Program-made: the position numbers and the translations under genes
Source of the DNA: Camelus bactrianus
Lineage: Eukaryota > Chordata > Mammalia > Artiodactyla > Camelidae
NCBI RefSeq assembly: GCF_048773025.1
Contig: NC_133562.1
Location: 27,377,501-27,441,500 of the forward strand
Length of the DNA stretch: 64,000 nt
Direction: 5' to 3'
Part shown: positions 62,220 through 64,000 of the stretch, in pieces
Numbering within the stretch: position 1 is the stretch's first letter
Layout: each line of letters opens with the position of its first letter
The notes under the pieces: model-generated
The model's database searches: none
Told to the model about the DNA's origin: nothing
What the model saw: the letters and a program-made list of their open reading frames with translations, nothing else

Positions 62220-62715
62220 GTGCTAGATGAATGAACGTCTCTCCACATGCTCAGTTGTGAGAAATAAGTGTGTGTGAAAGCCATTCTTCACCTAGCTTGT
62301 TGGGAACACAAAGTTTATTTCAGTTGCAAACTCCACTCAATACATATATATGGGGAAGTCCTAGCTCCAACTCGGTTTTTCAGTGAAAACTGCAGGAACT
62401 TAAAACCGGCACTAGGAAAGAGACATTTTAAGCAGAGTTATTGTTTCTCCTGCAACCCGTTCCCTTTGGGCCAGATGTAGGATCGTCTCTCCAAATGCTC
62501 AGTTCTGAGAGATAAGTGTGTGTGAAAGCCGCCCTTCAAATAGGTTGATGGGAATACAAAGATTCCTTTCAGTTGCAAACTACACTGCATAGATATATAT
62601 GGGGAGGTACGAGCTCCAACTCGATTTAACACTGAAACTGCAGGAAATTCACACCAGCAGTAGGAAACAGACTGAGAAACCAGAGTAAAAGTTTTTCCAG
62701 CAACCGGATCAATTT
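62220..62715. repeat. Two highly diverged monomers
   Basis: Starts are 62220 and 62468. The preceding monomer's tail and these two carry many private changes ('aaactgaagaaacatc', 'gatcaaggaatcagagtg', 'gggccagatgtagg'). The second ends in the 'actcgatttaacactg' form that begins the trimer sequence. It contains an m15-like 'cgcccttcaaatagg'. Confidence 0.8.
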
Positions 62716-63959
62716 GTGCTAGATGAAAGAACGTCTCACCACATGCTCAGTTCTGAGAGATATGTTTGTTTGAAAGCCGTACTTCACCTATCTTGTTGGG
62801 AAAACAAACTTTCCTTTCAGTTGCAAACTCTATTCCTTCCATAGATACAGGGATTTACTAGCCCCAACTCCGGTTTACAGTGAAAAATGCAGGAAATTCA
62901 AACCGGCACTAGGAAAGAGACGTTCAAATCAGAGTAAATGTTTCTCCTGCAACACGTTCCCTTTGTGCTAGGTGAAAGAACTTCTCTCCACATGCTCAGT
63001 TCTGAGAGATACGTGTGTGTGAAAGCCATCCTTCACCTAGCTTGTTGGGAACACAAAGTTTCTTTTCAGTTTCAAACTACACTGTATACATATATATGGG
63101 GAGGTAAAAGCTCCAACAAGGTTTTACAGTGAAAACTGCAGGAACTTCAAACCGGCACTAGGAAACAGACTGAGAAACCAGAGTAAACTTTTCTCCTGCA
63201 ACCCGTTCCCTTTGTGCTAGCTGAACGAAAGTCTCTCCACACACTCATTTCTGAGAGAAAAGTGTGTGTGAAAGCCTCACTTCACCTAGCTTGTTGGGAA
63301 AAAAAAGTTTCTTTTCAGTTGCAAACTACACTGCATAGATATATATGGGGAGGTACTAGCTCCAACTCGATTTAACAGTGAAACTGCAGGAAATTCACAC
63401 CAGCACTAGGAAACAGACTGAGAAACCAGAGTAAAAGTTTTTCCAGCAACCGGATCAATTTGTGCTAGATGAAAGAACGTCTCACCACATGCTCAGTTCT
63501 GAGATATATGTGTGTGTGAAAGCCGTACTTCACCTATCTTGTTGGGAAAACAAAGTTTCCTTTCAGTTGCAAACTCTATTCCTTCCATAGATACAGGGAT
63601 TTACTAGCCCCAACTCGGGTTTACAGTGAAAAATGCAGGATCTTCAAACCGGCACTAGGAAAGAGATGTTCAAATCAGAGTAAATGTTTCTCCTGCAACA
63701 CGTTCCCTTTGTGCTAGGTGAAAGAACGTCTCTCCACATGCTCAGTTCTGAGAGAAACTTCTGTGTGAAAGCCATCCTTCACCTAGCTTGTTGGGAACAC
63801 AAAGTTTGTTTTCAGTTGCTAAATACACTGTATACATATATATGGGGAGGTACTAGCTCCAAAAAGGATTTACAGTGAAAACTGCAGGAACTTCAAACCG
63901 GCACTAGGAAACAGACTGAGAAACCAGAGTAAACGTTTCTCCTGCAACCCGTTCCCTTT
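62716..63959. repeat. 746-bp trimer, copies B and C in tandem
   Basis: Monomers at 62716 and 62965 match those at 63462 and 63711, offset 746 bp. The trimer 63214-63959 matches 59493-60238. Shared markers are 'ccagcaaccggatcaa', 'ccatagatacaggg' and 'gtgctaggtgaaag'. Copy C is closer to distant copy A than to adjacent copy B ('gggtttacag' and 'ccaaaaagg' in A and C; 'ccggtttacag' and 'ccaacaagg' in B). Confidence 0.85.
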
Positions 63960-64000
63960 GTGCTAGCTGAACGAAATTCTCTCCACACGCTCAGTTCTGA
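63960..64000. repeat. Partial monomer at window end
   Basis: Begins with 'gtgctagctgaacg' and 'gaaattctctccacacg', so it is m4-like and matches 60239 onward. The array evidently continues past the window. Confidence 0.85.

Larger units (their letters stand above)
1..64000. repeat. Tandem satellite array, ~247-bp monomer, fills window
   Basis: Every stretch of the window aligns to one monomer of 244-249 bp. Landmarks in order are 'gtgctagatgaacgaacg', 'tctctccacatgctcag', 'ttctgagagataag', 'gtgtgaaagccgtcc', 'ttcacctagcttgttggg', 'aacacaaagtttc', 'ttttcagttgcaaac', 'ccatacatatatatgggg', 'aggtactagctccaac', 'tcggttttacagtg', 'aaaactgcagg', 'cttcaaaccggcactagg', 'aaacagactgagaaacc', 'agagtaaaagtttctcc' and 'tgcaacccgttcccttt'. 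Counting 'gtgctag' starts from 108 to 63960 gives 258 complete monomers, all in one orientation. I found no inversion, foreign insertion or non-satellite stretch. The family is not one I recognise. Tandem satellites of this kind with higher-order structure are known mainly from eukaryotic centromeres, so a centromeric or pericentromeric location is inferred. Confidence 0.97.

Noticed and set aside
1-64000. Cys-rich small peptides resembling a toxin or antimicrobial gene cluster
   Set aside because: The repeated Cys and aromatic residues come from one translated frame of the satellite. There is no signal peptide, intron or start context, and no such frame spans more than about 1.3 monomers.
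1-64000. Telomere repeat, rDNA or tRNA-derived origin of the satellite
   Set aside because: I saw no TTAGGG-type runs, no rRNA-like sequence and no tRNA A/B box pair with a cloverleaf fold in the monomer.

Overview
The whole window is one uninterrupted tandem satellite array. It holds about 258 complete monomers plus a partial one at each end, all in the same orientation, with a mean length near 247.5 bp. I see no gene, RNA gene, transposon, CRISPR array or unique-sequence island. Short open frames recur with the satellite period, and I read them as shadows of the repeat. The organism is a eukaryote. The organisation, a multi-monomer higher-order repeat (HOR) with a more diverged flank, is typical of centromeric and pericentromeric DNA in animals and some plants. 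I do not recognise the monomer, so I cannot name the species or the satellite family.

Layout. Positions 1 to about 46,560 are a HOR core whose canonical unit is 16 distinct monomers, called m1 to m16 here, totalling 3,959 bp. I phase monomers on the near-invariant 'gtgctag' and HOR units on m1, which gives starts at 4306, 10741, 14700, 18659, 22123, 26082, 30041, 34000, 37959, 41918 and 45877. Eight of the ten complete intervals are exactly 3,959 bp. The unit at 18659 is 3,464 bp because it has lost two monomers. The unit at 4306 is 6,435 bp (26 monomers) because m6-m10 and m11-m15 each occur twice. The partial first unit carries a 737-bp tandem duplication of m5-m7.

Between about 46.1 and 46.6 kb the homogeneous HOR gives way to diverged monomers. 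Flank block 1 (46.6-54.4 kb) has an older pattern in which m1-like monomers recur about every 1,485 bp (six monomers), plus a younger duplication at an offset of 3,711 bp. Flank block 2 (54.4-64.0 kb) holds two diverged copies of the m11-m15 module, a 494-bp dimer repeated three times, and a 746-bp trimer in three places. Both building blocks of the core HOR, an m16-m1-m2-m3-m4-like run and m11-m15, can be recognised in the flank. The 16-mer may therefore have been assembled from older modules and then amplified.

There are no genes to act together. The sequence features that could matter are structural: a short dyad (CTCAGttCTGAG) in most monomers, a CATATATATG palindrome in many, and roughly helically spaced A-tracts. 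I saw no match to the mammalian CENP-B box. A centromere role is inference from organisation only.
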